A stretch of 64,000 nt of DNA from Haloferax denitrificans ATCC 35960 (GCF_000337795.1 NZ_AOLP01000001.1:124001-188000); one strand, 5' to 3'; shown: positions 8,728 through 16,691, counted from the stretch's first letter. Made by a program: numbers and translations. The notes: generated from the sequence alone by a model not told the origin.

Positions 8728-8922
8728 TTATCCACGTCGACAGTCGTGTATCTCAATCCGCTCTGGCAGCCCCACCGTGCCACACGCAGGACACGCCACG
8801 AGCGTCGTCGGCAACTCCTGACAGGACTCCAACGCGGCGTTCAGATGCGCCTGTACGTCGGGTTCGGTCGTTCGCGTCAGCGCTTGAGCGAGGTGCATTC
8901 GCAACTCTTCGTGGGCACTCAT
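8728..8922 (-). CDS. Small zinc-ribbon-like protein
   Basis: This 64-residue protein has an N-terminal helical region (EELRMHLAQALTRTTEPDVQAHLNAALE) and a C-terminal CPACG...HDC cluster, a likely single zinc-binding knuckle pair. Its start overlaps the stop of the upstream gene as ATGA, so it is the second gene of a two-gene operon. Plasmid-borne haloarchaeal proteins of this kind are common, but no function is known. Confidence 0.65.
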   Translation of the reverse strand: MSAHEELRMHLAQALTRTTEPDVQAHLNAALESCQELPTTLVACPACGTVGLPERIEIHDCRRG

Positions 8923-9227
8923 ACGCGAGGGGTCTCCTTCCGCTCAGAATCCACTCGAAGCCCGAGGGGTGCAAGTTGGCCCATCGAGGCCCACCCACGT
9001 TTTTGAGAGACGAACGCCTTCCACTCAGTGAGGGGCCGGCCATCAAGCGCCTGGTAGTGATCGAGAGTTCGGCCGTCAAAAACGACGACGGCGTCGGCCC
9101 GGCGGTAGTAGTGATGTGTACAGCCCTCAGTGTCGATACCAAGGGTAAACGAGCGTGCGAGGGCGTTGATAAGGTGGTCGGCTAGCGATACGGTACGCTC
9201 TTGTGCCGCGGTGTGCGTAGTTGACAT
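8919..9227 (-). CDS. Haloarchaeal hypothetical protein
   Basis: This 102-residue protein (MSTTHTAAQERTVSLADHLINALARSF) has a beta-rich centre (HHYYRRADAVVVFDGRTLDHYQAL) and a basic C-terminal part. I chose the ATG at 9227 over 9272 because the upstream extension looks like leader sequence. It is translationally coupled to the zinc-ribbon gene downstream through a 4-base overlap. The family was not recognised. Confidence 0.6.
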   Translation of the reverse strand: MSTTHTAAQERTVSLADHLINALARSFTLGIDTEGCTHHYYRRADAVVVFDGRTLDHYQALDGRPLTEWKAFVSQKRGWASMGQLAPLGLRVDSERKETPRV

Positions 9228-9384
9228 TGGCTTACTCTGATCTGAGAAGCCACCGGTCACGTGTTCTAGCACGTGGCCTTTCTACAAAAGGCGAATCCAG
9301 TGCTTCTCAGTTCTACCTACGTTCTTCGATCACTTAATACTATGCACAATGCCAAGTCAGATTGCATATTAGTAATGCCATTCT

Positions 9385-9391
9385 TTATAGC
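9385..9391 (+). promoter_or_regulatory. TATA-like box of the 9414 gene
   Basis: TTTATAG lies about 27 bp upstream of the ATG at 9414, the spacing expected for a leaderless archaeal transcript. It decides the start of that gene. Confidence 0.5.
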
Positions 9392-9413
9392 ACATAGTGG
9401 TCTAGTAGCAACT

Positions 9414-9650
9414 ATGAGCGCCTCAGATCTCACTGGGACGGACAAAGCAATTCTCGACGTACTCAAGCGAGGACGCGATGGGGATAGTCCGTGGGGAATT
9501 GCGACCAAAGGCTATCTCGTCGACGAGACTGGGTACTCACGAAATAGTGTGTATAATCGCCTCGAAGTGCTCGAAGCTCGTGGCTATGTGAAACTCATTC
9601 ATGAGCCTACGCGACTCTTCGAATTCGTGAGTGATCCGCGAGAAGAGTGA
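9414..9650 (+). CDS. Small winged-helix DNA-binding protein
   Basis: The 78-residue product has the layout of a winged helix-turn-helix: a helix (DLTGTDKAILDVLKRG), a recognition region (YLVDETGYSRNSVYNRLEVLEARGYV) and a wing (KLIHEPTRLFEFV). It is probably a DNA-binding regulator of the accessory element. The start at 9414 is supported by a TATA-like box 27 bp upstream. It converges with another small winged-helix gene at 9665. Confidence 0.7.
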   Translation: MSASDLTGTDKAILDVLKRGRDGDSPWGIATKGYLVDETGYSRNSVYNRLEVLEARGYVKLIHEPTRLFEFVSDPREE

Positions 9651-9664
9651 GAAGAGATCAGTTA

Positions 9665-9913
9665 CTACAGCTCGGATGCGTCGACATCCCCAGATAGATA
9701 GCCACGTCCGGTTTCGCTAATCTCGTATTTCCCCCTCTCAACGCGATCTACAAGCCCCTTCTCGACGAATTCTGATAAGCGTCGGTTCACGTGGGACCGA
9801 TCAAATCCAGCATTGAATGCGACAACAGTAGGCGTTAATACGAGACCGGAATCACCCAATATCTCTAGAATCTGGTCGTCAGTCGGCTTCATCCAGTCAC
9901 CCCGTTTTCGCAT
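9665..9913 (-). CDS. PhiH1-repressor-like winged-helix protein
   Basis: This 82-residue protein begins MRKRGDWMKPTDDQILEIL, the characteristic N-terminus of the haloarchaeal phage PhiH1 repressor-like family. It continues with a helix-turn-helix (PTVVAFNAGFDRSHVNRRLSEFVEKGLV) and a wing (DRVERGKYEISETGRGYL). It is likely a compact transcriptional regulator typical of plasmids and proviruses. The intergenic stretch 9914-10184 shows no other feature. Confidence 0.75.
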   Translation of the reverse strand: MRKRGDWMKPTDDQILEILGDSGLVLTPTVVAFNAGFDRSHVNRRLSEFVEKGLVDRVERGKYEISETGRGYLSGDVDASEL

Positions 9914-10184
9914 ACAGACTCAATTCAGAACATCCTGTTAACAGAATCGATATATTAGATATTAGTCACCATAATGTAGATTACAGGCATCAATTAGTGA
10001 CCAAATTGAAGTAGCTGGACTGAATTCACTAGCGTAACGACTCATCGGATTTCCAAGTCCTCTCAGAAAGGACCCGTGCTGAAGACACGGATCCGGTGCG
10101 GTCTAACCCCAACCGCATGTCTTCGAACACACCACCCACGCAAAAAGGTCTCGTCGCACAGCCACCCCGTACGGAGGGACACGA

Positions 10185-10829
10185 ATGACCTCCATCGAGG
10201 ACCTCGCCGCCCGGATCGACGAACTCGAAGATCGCGTCGACGAACTCGAAACCGACACCCAACAACTCGAAGAGACACTCGACGCCCAAGCACAGACAAT
10301 CGCGTCCCAACGCGAGGAACTCTCCCAATACAACACTCACACCCAAGACCTCGAAGCCCAACTTGACGCAGCAACCGACCACCGCAAGCACCTTCAACAG
10401 CGCCTCTACGCCGTGGAATCCGAGGATACCCCCACCGACGAATCCACCACCCCAACCTCCCCACTCCAACAACTCATTCGACTCCCCTCGAAAGCGCTCT
10501 CAAAACTCACTGCCAATCAAAAACGCGCTCGCTTCATCGCCAAAGACATCAGGGAGTACGCTACGAACGTCCCCGCAGGCTTCGCACTCGATTCGAGTAC
10601 TATCAGGACCGTCCTCCACGCAAAGGAAGGCCGAACACCCCATACCCAAACCGTCACTCGCGTCATGGACTTTCTCGATGACCTTGGCAAAGAAGGCGTG
10701 AAGATCGTGAAACGCCGCGGGACGAAACGCGTCATCTTCTCTGAACACGCCGTCTCAGAACTCGCAGAGACGTCACCTGCGTCCGCGGGTGGAAGTGGGA
10801 TCACGGACGTTGTGATGGGGTGGCGCTAG
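10185..10829 (+). CDS. Coiled-coil plus C-terminal DNA-binding-like domain protein
   Basis: The 214-residue product has an N-terminal heptad-rich coiled coil (about residues 4-85, IDELEDRVDELETDTQQLEETL), a Ser/Thr/Pro linker, and a basic C-terminal domain (about 105-195) resembling a winged helix. That domain contains HTQTVTRVMDFLDDLGKEGVKIVKRRG. Proteins of this layout recur on haloarchaeal plasmids and may act in replication or partition, but that role is inferred only from context. Confidence 0.7.
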   Translation: MTSIEDLAARIDELEDRVDELETDTQQLEETLDAQAQTIASQREELSQYNTHTQDLEAQLDAATDHRKHLQQRLYAVESEDTPTDESTTPTSPLQQLIRLPSKALSKLTANQKRARFIAKDIREYATNVPAGFALDSSTIRTVLHAKEGRTPHTQTVTRVMDFLDDLGKEGVKIVKRRGTKRVIFSEHAVSELAETSPASAGGSGITDVVMGWR

Positions 10830-11161
10830 CGAGCGTGTGATCAGCGAACGATAATCGGACGCACGCCACAAGTCGTCGACACCCACTGCGGGTACAGACG
10901 CTCGTTCTAGCAGCAGCACTGGAGAAAGCCCCTTTGTGGACAACGGTAGTGTGAGTGAATAAAACGAGTTTGTGGTGGTGAGTCCATCGAGACAAATCAC
11001 AACAGGTGTGATTAGTAGGCTCTGTTGAATGCCGTAGAGCCTGATAGAACCTGTGTGACACAGACAGAGGGTGGATTTAGCACGTGGGTGTCGTTCGTTT
11101 CATAGCCTCGTGAGCGAAAATGACTGTTACGTAGGGTTGCGAACACAAATTTCGAAGGACA

Positions 11162-11884
11162 CTATTCGAGCCACGTCAGGCCGTCTCTCCCTAATAAAAT
11201 CGCCTCCACTTTGTGAAGGTGTTCGTGGAGGGTCGAAGTGGTAATCCCCAATTCATCCGCTAATTCGCCGGCCGACGTTTCCTTCGGATACTCGTAGTAC
11301 CCCATCTCACGAGCGAGTTGAAATACCTCTAACTGACGCTTCGTGAACTGATCCACTGGCAGTGTGGTTGGCGCATCTCCCCGATTCTGCTGTTTCATAC
11401 TCCGCACATGAATCTCCGCACTCATCTGCTCACGAACTTCATCAAGCTTGATTCGAGCCGTCTCCCGGTCGTGGTTCGTTACGAGACTCCAATACTCCCT
11501 CCCATCTCGAATATCAATCGGCCCCGTACACACGAATCCACGAGAAGTGAGTGGCTGACTAATCTGCTTTCGCCCATCGTGAACAACGAGGAGTTCGCGC
11601 GTTGCATTTCCGGGCTTTGGAATCGATGCCTGTCGGAAACCAGTCGCCATCTGGGAGACAGAACGAACGTGTTCAGACGCACGAATAGCTTCGATACCCT
11701 CGGTAACCGATTCGTGATTGTTCGCGTAGATAGTGAAAAGCGTCGCAACCTCGCCGCCAGTCATGTAAATCCCATAACCGAGAATCCCGACGTCGAGACG
11801 CTCCGTGATTTTGATTTCCCAGCATTCTGGGTACCAGAGATCAAGAGACACCTGAAGTGCTTCGTCAGACCGCTCGGGAGACAT
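11162..11884 (-). CDS. HTH-10 (Bat-like) transcriptional regulator
   Basis: This 240-residue protein has a ligand-sensing-type N-terminal half (about residues 1-160) and a C-terminal HTH_10 domain (about 185-238). The latter contains FTKRQLEVFQLAREMGYYEYPKETS, then AGELADELGITTSTLHEHLHK, the hallmark of the bacterio-opsin-activator-like haloarchaeal family. It lacks PAS/GAF domains, so it is of the short class. It lies downstream of the acyl-CoA dehydrogenase gene on the same strand, separated by a MITE, and may control it. Both genes sit inside one putative element. Confidence 0.85.
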   Translation of the reverse strand: MSPERSDEALQVSLDLWYPECWEIKITERLDVGILGYGIYMTGGEVATLFTIYANNHESVTEGIEAIRASEHVRSVSQMATGFRQASIPKPGNATRELLVVHDGRKQISQPLTSRGFVCTGPIDIRDGREYWSLVTNHDRETARIKLDEVREQMSAEIHVRSMKQQNRGDAPTTLPVDQFTKRQLEVFQLAREMGYYEYPKETSAGELADELGITTSTLHEHLHKVEAILLGRDGLTWLE

Positions 11885-11958
11885 CGTAATATCGAATATC
11901 CCTATAGCCCGATAACGGTTCTGTGAGCCGGGGCAGACAGCCGACGACCCTCTTGGTC

Positions 11959-12083
11959 GGCTCTGTTGAAATCCTTCAGCGTTGACATTGGAGAGAGCGC
12001 TCTTTCTGGCTAGTTTCCGTGGATCACAGTGAAAGCTAGTCTCTCAACAAATCGCAAGACAGCGAGAGGACTTCAACAGAGCC
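11959..12083. mobile_element. 125-bp MITE with perfect 8-bp target duplication
   Basis: The terminal repeats GGCTCTGTTGAAATCC (11959) and GGACTTCAACAGAGCC (ending 12083) match at 15 of 16 positions when inverted. The flanks are TCTTGGTC at 11951-11958 and TCTTGGTC at 12084-12091, an exact 8-bp duplication. There is no coding capacity. The right target copy runs into the stop codon of the acyl-CoA dehydrogenase (12090-12092), so the insertion preserved the reading frame while replacing the gene's 3' flank. Confidence 0.9.
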
Positions 12084-12089
12084 TCTTGG

Positions 12090-13229
12090 TCAGTTATCAT
12101 GTCGCTCGAAGATGGCCTCAGCAAGCGTGTTCTTGTGACCTTCGTTCGGGCCACCGGCAATCGTGAGGAGTTTCGCGTCGCGCAGATACCGCTCGACATG
12201 GTGCTCAGTCGTGTAGCCGATACCACCGTGGAGTTGAATCGCGTCGTTTGCGTTGTCCACGGCGGCCTGTGTGGCGTTGATTTTCGCCATGCTGAACTCG
12301 CGTGTGACGTCGTATCCACGTTCGGCACGGTCGGCCGCGCGGAGGGTGAGTAACCGGGCGGTATCGACTCGTTCAGCCATCTTCCCGACCTCCCATCCTA
12401 CACCTTGGAAGTTGCTGATGTGCTGGCCGTACTGCTTACGTGCGCTCGTGTAGGCCACCGTATCTTCGAGGGCAGCGCGGGCGATACCGATACCGCGAGC
12501 TGGGACGTTCACACCCGTATGTATCTCTCCACGCTGAACGTAGCCCTCGCCCTCCTCGCCGACGAGTCGGTCATCGGGAACGCGAACGTTCGAGAGGGAG
12601 ACGCGCGGGGATTTGACGCTGTTCGCGCCCAGTGTCTCCCATACTGTCTCGATTTCGAAATCATCGGTTGGTACGAGAAACGCGCTGATGTTGTGTGGGG
12701 CGTCCTCCTCGGGGCCAGTTTTCGCGTACGTAAGGACGTAGTCAGCGTCAAAGAAGTTCGTCACCCACTGTTTGTGGCCGTTGAGTACCCACTCATCCTC
12801 GTTACGTTCAGCGGTAGTCTCCATCTCCAATTTATTACACCCCGCGTTCGCCTCACTCAAGCCGAGTGCGCCGACAGTGTCGAAGGACACCATCTCTGGA
12901 AGGAAGTCCTCGCGCTGCGCCTTGGTTCCGAAGCGCTCGACGACTGTCGCAACTCCGATGTGGAGTCCGATGGCACTTGCCACGGACATGAGTCCAGCCG
13001 ATAGCTCTTCGATCATCAACGCGAGTTCGACGAGGCCTTCGCCCCGGCCCCCGTATTCTTCCGGAAGCGTCACGCCCGTCAAACGACGTTCGCCGAGTTC
13101 GTCGAAAATCGTGCTCGGGTACTCCTCCTTTCGGTCGAGGTCTCTCGCCTTTGGTTCGATTTCCGTTTTTGTAAACTCCCGAACCTCATCTCGAAACTCC
13201 CGTTGATTCTCCGTCAGGCCGAACCTCAT
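12090..13229 (-). CDS. Acyl-CoA dehydrogenase
   Basis: This 379-residue flavoenzyme performs alpha,beta-dehydrogenation of acyl-CoA thioesters in fatty-acid or branched amino-acid breakdown, passing electrons to an electron-transfer flavoprotein. Visible are the N-terminal helical domain (LTENQREFRDEVREF), the FAD/substrate segment ALGLSEANAGCN and KQWVTNF, and the C-terminal domain. The last contains QYGQHISNFQGVGWEVGKMAE, the FAD-binding QLHGGIGYTTEHHVERYLRDAKLL (about residues 333-356), and the position expected for the catalytic base in the short-chain family. Length is standard. It sits within the 11018-13409 element, ending exactly at a MITE target site. Confidence 0.93.
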   Translation of the reverse strand: MRFGLTENQREFRDEVREFTKTEIEPKARDLDRKEEYPSTIFDELGERRLTGVTLPEEYGGRGEGLVELALMIEELSAGLMSVASAIGLHIGVATVVERFGTKAQREDFLPEMVSFDTVGALGLSEANAGCNKLEMETTAERNEDEWVLNGHKQWVTNFFDADYVLTYAKTGPEEDAPHNISAFLVPTDDFEIETVWETLGANSVKSPRVSLSNVRVPDDRLVGEEGEGYVQRGEIHTGVNVPARGIGIARAALEDTVAYTSARKQYGQHISNFQGVGWEVGKMAERVDTARLLTLRAADRAERGYDVTREFSMAKINATQAAVDNANDAIQLHGGIGYTTEHHVERYLRDAKLLTIAGGPNEGHKNTLAEAIFERHDN

Positions 13230-13351
13230 ATATCATGGGTATGCACCTAACCGAGTAAATGTGGAACCTGCTATAGCAGGCTATCTGGAGATACCCATCA
13301 AGATGATTTTCTATACTAAACGAGTTTTCATCCAACTCTGTGACCGACTTG

Positions 13352-13409
13352 CGACCTGTATTCAGCACGGCCGCAGCAAGCTGTTAGTACTGAGGATTTC
13401 AACAGAGCC
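13352..13409 (-). repeat. Conserved left-type end of the IS6-like family (inverted)
   Basis: Read on the minus strand, this runs GGCTCTGTTGAAATCCTCAG and ends ...GTGCTGAATACAG. It aligns along its whole length with the left end at 41646. It forms the right boundary of the 11018-13409 element. Confidence 0.75.
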
Positions 13410-13493
13410 GAGTAGTATTGATTGGCCATCCTCTGGCAACGACGACTGCCTGCCGAAATATCCAACTGTGAGCCACGAGTGGATTCGCTTACG

Positions 13494-13955
13494 ATGTCGG
13501 TCGAATCGTACGGTCCCACGCGTCCAGACCCGCTCACTCGATTCATGGCCGCCTGTCAGGGTGCCGGTATTGCCTCCATCGCGTCTCCAACGGTCGGAAG
13601 TGCGTCGGTCCTCGCCGTGAGTGCAGTCACTCACTGGACGCCAAGTGAGCTCCTGCGTTGGAGTGGACAAACGCTGTTGTTGCTGTTCGTGTGTGCAATC
13701 GCCGTCGGCTTCATCGCGGGGTCGTACTGGCCGGTGGTCGATGGCCACCCACAAGAACGCGAGCACGAGCTGTACTGGGTTCGAAAGCGCTTCACCATGT
13801 GTCTGTTTGGCGGCCTCGGGTGTTACGGCGTGTTCTCGCTTATGTTCGTCGTGACGGTCACAGACCTACTCCAGAATATGGTCGGCCTTGGCGCGGCGAT
13901 TCTCGTGTGTACCTATTTGTATGCGTACTCCACGGACCGACGTGGGGTGAGGTGA
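13494..13955 (+). CDS. Polytopic membrane protein of unknown function
   Basis: The product is 153 residues with about four hydrophobic segments: near 28-48 (IASIASPTVGSASVLAVSAV), 58-78 (LLLLFVCAIAVGFIAGSYW), 104-124 (CLFGGLGCYGVFSLMFVV) and 130-146. It starts at ATG 13494. No conserved motif was recognised. It begins 85 bp outside the IS6-like element. Confidence 0.6.
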   Translation: MSVESYGPTRPDPLTRFMAACQGAGIASIASPTVGSASVLAVSAVTHWTPSELLRWSGQTLLLLFVCAIAVGFIAGSYWPVVDGHPQEREHELYWVRKRFTMCLFGGLGCYGVFSLMFVVTVTDLLQNMVGLGAAILVCTYLYAYSTDRRGVR

Positions 13956-14174
13956 GCAGTCGAAGTCACGCGTCAAGACACCACAGAGAATCGAACGATC
14001 GGGACTCCCTTCTGGCCGTTCGAATCGCTTACTGTAGAGGGTTTATTTTCAATTGAGAGTAGTAACAGTATTGAACCACTTTTGTCGAGGACAGTACGCT
14101 AAGGCGGAGATGGATACAACCTGAGAACTGACCGAAACGTCTTTATGACACAATCGACTACATTCGGGTACATA

Positions 14175-14579
14175 ATGCCGGTGCTCCTCAAACATCACGA
14201 CGCTGAACTCAGTCTTCGGCCAGGGACCACGAAATCAGATCTCGTGGCGTACCTGTACCAAAATTCTGAGTGGGGATACTCCCCCCAGGAGCTCAAGGAA
14301 GCACTTGACATCCCTCGAGGGACCGCTACGACTACACTCAAGCGTCTCTACGACGACGACTACATCGGAAAAACGGATGACGGCTACTACTACGCGCTGA
14401 GCGAACGAGACGACATCCGGCGGTACGTCTCCAGCCTCAACCAAGTCAATCGACTGTTCGGTCACCACCGCGATGCGGACGCCACTCCCGAAGAACCCGA
14501 CAAACAAATCGGAGGCGGTCGCACTGACGAGGAACTCGATGCAGAACTCGCAGAGCTGGAAGCCGAAGTAGATGAGTAA
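14175..14579 (+). CDS. Winged-helix (MarR-like) regulator
   Basis: The 134-residue protein has a winged helix-turn-helix (about residues 20-85: KSDLVAYLYQNSEWGYSPQELKEAL, then PRGTATTTLKRLYDDDYIGKTDDGYYYAL) and an acidic C-terminal tail (GGGRTDEELDAELAELEAEVDE). The start at 14175 is preferred because a TTTATGA box lies about 28 bp upstream. Related haloarchaeal genes often precede PIN or MazF toxins. Here the following sequence is a broken toxin-antitoxin copy. Confidence 0.7.
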   Translation: MPVLLKHHDAELSLRPGTTKSDLVAYLYQNSEWGYSPQELKEALDIPRGTATTTLKRLYDDDYIGKTDDGYYYALSERDDIRRYVSSLNQVNRLFGHHRDADATPEEPDKQIGGGRTDEELDAELAELEAEVDE

Positions 14580-14581
14580 CG

Positions 14582-14835
14582 TCGAACAGACAGATTACGA
14601 TTCCAGGCCGTCCCCGCCAGTAGTTCGATCTTGAGAGAGGACGAAACTTGCTGATCGTGCCGACCGATTTCGGACTCGTACTAATGAAAATCGGGTTGCC
14701 GCCAGTCACGGAGTTCCAGCAGCGTGTAAAAAAACGTGCCAGCGAACGCGAATGCTTGATGGACGAGATTACTCAACTCGTACACGACGCCCGAACTGAC
14801 GACTGAAGGCCGTCCTCGGTACGAACGTTCTGGAA
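14582..14835 (+). pseudogene. Degenerate AbrB antitoxin / PIN toxin start (copy of 15987-16260)
   Basis: The DNA follows the intact antitoxin at 16018-16247 closely, for example GACGAAACT...CCGACCGATTTCGGACTCGTACT and GACGAGAT...CAACTCGTACACGACGCCCGAACTGACGA. It is interrupted by frameshifts and lacks the N-terminal start. The first codons of the PIN toxin (AAGGCCGTCCTCGGTACGAACGTTCT) follow and then degenerate. It is a dead duplicate of the toxin-antitoxin pair 1.4 kb downstream. Confidence 0.8.
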
Positions 14836-14931
14836 GACTCGGCACGCAGACCACCAGCGACTGCGCGTGAACGAGTGCTTCGAATTCGAAGGCGCGCCGA
14901 ACGGAGTGCTCTGACCAAAACGAATACGTCT

Positions 14932-14952
14932 ATTCCCACTCTATGTGGGAAT
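14932..14952. promoter_or_regulatory. Palindromic operator abutting an antitoxin start
   Basis: ATTCCCAC-TCTAT-GTGGGAAT has perfect 8-bp arms and ends one base before the ATG at 14953. Its position on the promoter of an AbrB-type antitoxin suggests the autoregulatory operator of the toxin-antitoxin operon. Confidence 0.7.
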
Positions 14953-15237
14953 ATGACCAAGGTAGACTCAAAAGGGCGAGTCGTCCTCCCAAAGGATGTA
15001 CGAGAGCGTCTCGGTATTGCGCCCGGCACAGAAGTAGACATCCACGAAGAAGACGGGAAAGCAGTTGTTGAACCGAGAGACGACCCCGGCGAAATTCTCG
15101 CCCGCATGGAGCAACTCATTGAGGAAACGTCTTCGAAGCGAGAAGAGACGACGCCGCGTATCGAAGGGGCCGACCCAATTGCCCAGAAGCACAGAGATGC
15201 GGTTCGAAAGGGAGCGGAGAAACACTGCGATGAGTGA
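14953..15237 (+). CDS. AbrB-family antitoxin
   Basis: This 94-residue protein starts MTKVDSKGRVVLPKDVRERLGI, a classic swapped-hairpin AbrB/SpoVT DNA-binding domain (about residues 1-45). An acidic helical tail that would wrap the toxin follows. The last 8 bases overlap the start of the PIN toxin gene. A perfect palindrome abuts the start codon. The start at 14953 is chosen on homology, because the upstream extension is non-homologous. Confidence 0.85.
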   Translation: MTKVDSKGRVVLPKDVRERLGIAPGTEVDIHEEDGKAVVEPRDDPGEILARMEQLIEETSSKREETTPRIEGADPIAQKHRDAVRKGAEKHCDE

Positions 15238-15697
15238 CGCTGGTGGTCCCTATCTGTTTGATGTCGGTGTGATTGCCCTCGCACATACCGATGCCCCGGT
15301 TCGTGATACTGCGCTCTCATATGTCCGAGACGCCATCGTTGGCGACATCGATGCTGTTGTTCCGTATCCTGCGGTATTCGGAGCACACACCGTCTTGACA
15401 ACGTACTACGGGCGCTCAAACACAGACGCATCTCAGCTCCTACAGAATTTCATGGATGCACAACGAATCCATTGGTACGACGAGATGCCCGAAGACGTAG
15501 TTCGGGGTGGGCTCTCTCAGGCGAGTGATGCAAACGTTGGTGGATGGGACGGGTACTATGCTCGGGTGGCGATTGACCAAGGGGTGAATACTGTGTTGAC
15601 GATTGATGATGACTTCGAACGATTTGATGTGTTCGATACTGAGGTGATTCTCTCACCCGACGAATTTACCGAACTGAACCGGTTTCTTGGAAACTGA
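15230..15697 (+). CDS. PIN-domain (VapC-like) toxin
   Basis: The product is a 155-residue PIN-domain ribonuclease-type toxin. Acidic residues expected at the Mg-binding site appear as FDVGVIAL (Asp about 12), the central VRDAIVGD region, and the C-terminal WDGYYARVA...LTIDDDFERFD (Asp about 105 and about 126-128). The start overlaps the antitoxin by 8 bases. About 75 bp downstream begins a fragment of the epimerase 3' end, a junction type repeated twice more in this window. Confidence 0.8.
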   Translation: MSDAGGPYLFDVGVIALAHTDAPVRDTALSYVRDAIVGDIDAVVPYPAVFGAHTVLTTYYGRSNTDASQLLQNFMDAQRIHWYDEMPEDVVRGGLSQASDANVGGWDGYYARVAIDQGVNTVLTIDDDFERFDVFDTEVILSPDEFTELNRFLGN

Positions 15698-15772
15698 CTC
15701 CCAGAAAAAACCGTCTCTGACCACCTCGAAAATCAAACGCAAAACCGCCCAGCCGAACCACGAACGCTTCCG

Positions 15773-15893
15773 TCAGTCGAGATACGGCTCACAAACCCGC
15801 TCGACACCTTCTTCGAACGAAACCTCGGGCTCCCAGCCAGTCGCCTCGTGTATCTTCGAGTAGTCCGCCTTCGTGTCGTGGACGGACACTTCG
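15773..15893 (-). pseudogene. Epimerase 3'-end fragment 1
   Basis: This minus-strand stretch encodes the last 35 or so residues of the epimerase at 51220 (DTKADYSKIHEATGWEPEVSFEEGVERVCEPYLD) with few changes. It is then cut off by the toxin-antitoxin module. It is a truncated duplicate with no start or Rossmann domain. Confidence 0.85.
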
Positions 15894-15960
15894 ACGGAAG
15901 GAACCACCGACACGGAGTTGACTCGGCGCTCCAACACGACCGAAAGGTTCACCCTACTGG

Positions 15961-15975
15961 GTAAGGAATTCTTAC
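15961..15975. promoter_or_regulatory. Inverted repeat upstream of an antitoxin
   Basis: GTAAG-GAATT-CTTAC ends 11 bp before the ATG at 15987. It is placed like the palindrome before the other AbrB antitoxin at 14953, so it is a candidate autoregulatory site. Confidence 0.45.
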
Positions 15976-15986
15976 GTAGACCCAAC

Positions 15987-16247
15987 ATGAGCACAGATGA
16001 TCCCGAGGTGACCACGGTAACGTCGAAAGGACAGATCACGATTCCAAGCCGTCTCCGCAAGCAGTTCGGTCTCGAAAAGGGGACGAAACTGATGGTCGTT
16101 CCGACCGATTTTGGACTCGTACTGAAGAAAATCGAGTTGCCGTCAGTCACGGAGTTCCAGCGGCGTGTTGAAAAGCGTGCCAGCGAAGACGAACTCTCGA
16201 TGGACGAGATCAACCAACTCGTACATGATGCCCGAACTGACGAATGA
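15987..16247 (+). CDS. AbrB-family antitoxin
   Basis: This 86-residue protein has an AbrB fold at residues 8-52 (VTTVTSKGQITIPSRLRKQFGLEKGTKLMVVPTD split across two hairpins) and a C-terminal helix (SMDEINQLVHDARTDE) for toxin binding. The last four bases overlap the toxin start as ATGA. A decayed paralogue lies at 14582. The pair is bracketed by two copies of the epimerase 3' end. Confidence 0.88.
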   Translation: MSTDDPEVTTVTSKGQITIPSRLRKQFGLEKGTKLMVVPTDFGLVLKKIELPSVTEFQRRVEKRASEDELSMDEINQLVHDARTDE

Positions 16248-16654
16248 AGGCCGTCCTCGATACGAACGTCCTGATTTCGAGCGTTATCGCGACCGGCGTT
16301 CCTCACGACATCGTTGTCAAAGGATTCGAAGGCGAATACGAACTCGTCGTTTCGGTTGACACACTCACCGAGTTCCGAGAGACGCTCCTCAAGTACCCAG
16401 ACCGATTTCACCTAAATGAAGACGAGGTACAACAAGAAGTCGAAACCATCCGGTACTTTGCCGAGTTTGTTGACCCCCAAGAAGAGATTCGCGCAGTTGC
16501 AGACGATCCAGACGACGACAAATTTCTCGAGGCTGCTGTCGCTGGAAACGTCGACTACGTCGTCTCAGGTGATAACCACCTTCTGACACTCGATTCGTTC
16601 AGAGGGATTTCGATTGTTGACCCACGCACGTTCTACGAACACCTCGAAGCGTGA
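16244..16654 (+). CDS. PIN-domain toxin (PIN_3-like)
   Basis: This 136-residue toxin begins MKAVLDTNVLISSVIATGVPHDIV, the N-terminal strand and catalytic Asp (D6) of the archaeal putative-toxin PIN subfamily. ADDPDDDKFLEAAVAGNVDYVVSGDNHLLTLDSF near the C-terminus supplies the remaining acidic residues (about 93-116). It probably cleaves RNA and is neutralised by the overlapping AbrB antitoxin. A remnant encoding the GNVDY...LTLDSF segment also lies at 51095-51174. Confidence 0.9.
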   Translation: MKAVLDTNVLISSVIATGVPHDIVVKGFEGEYELVVSVDTLTEFRETLLKYPDRFHLNEDEVQQEVETIRYFAEFVDPQEEIRAVADDPDDDKFLEAAVAGNVDYVVSGDNHLLTLDSFRGISIVDPRTFYEHLEA

Positions 16655-16691
16655 ACCAAAACGCCCGGTTGAAACACAACCGCAAGTGCCG

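Larger units (their letters stand above)
11018..13409. mobile_element. Transposase-less IS6-like element carrying a regulator and an acyl-CoA dehydrogenase
   Basis: The left boundary is GGCTCTGTTGAATGCC at 11018. The right boundary is GGATTTCAACAGAGCC ending at 13409. Flanking octamers are GATTAGTA (11010-11017) and GAGTAGTA (13410-13417), a 7/8 match as expected for an aged 8-bp target duplication. The 13409 end shares about 58 bp with the left end of the 41646 element. The 11018 end shares GTGACACAGACAGAGGGT with that element's right end, so the two ends are of opposite type. Cargo is the HTH-10 regulator, a nested MITE and the dehydrogenase. No transposase is present. Outside the element, 10830-11017 shows no gene. 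Confidence 0.6.

Noticed and set aside
10029-10472. A 147-codon minus-strand frame (Gly/Val/Phe/Leu-rich) over the coiled-coil gene.
   Set aside because: It is the antisense reading of a heptad-repeat gene and has no plausible domain. The plus-strand coiled coil is far more convincing.
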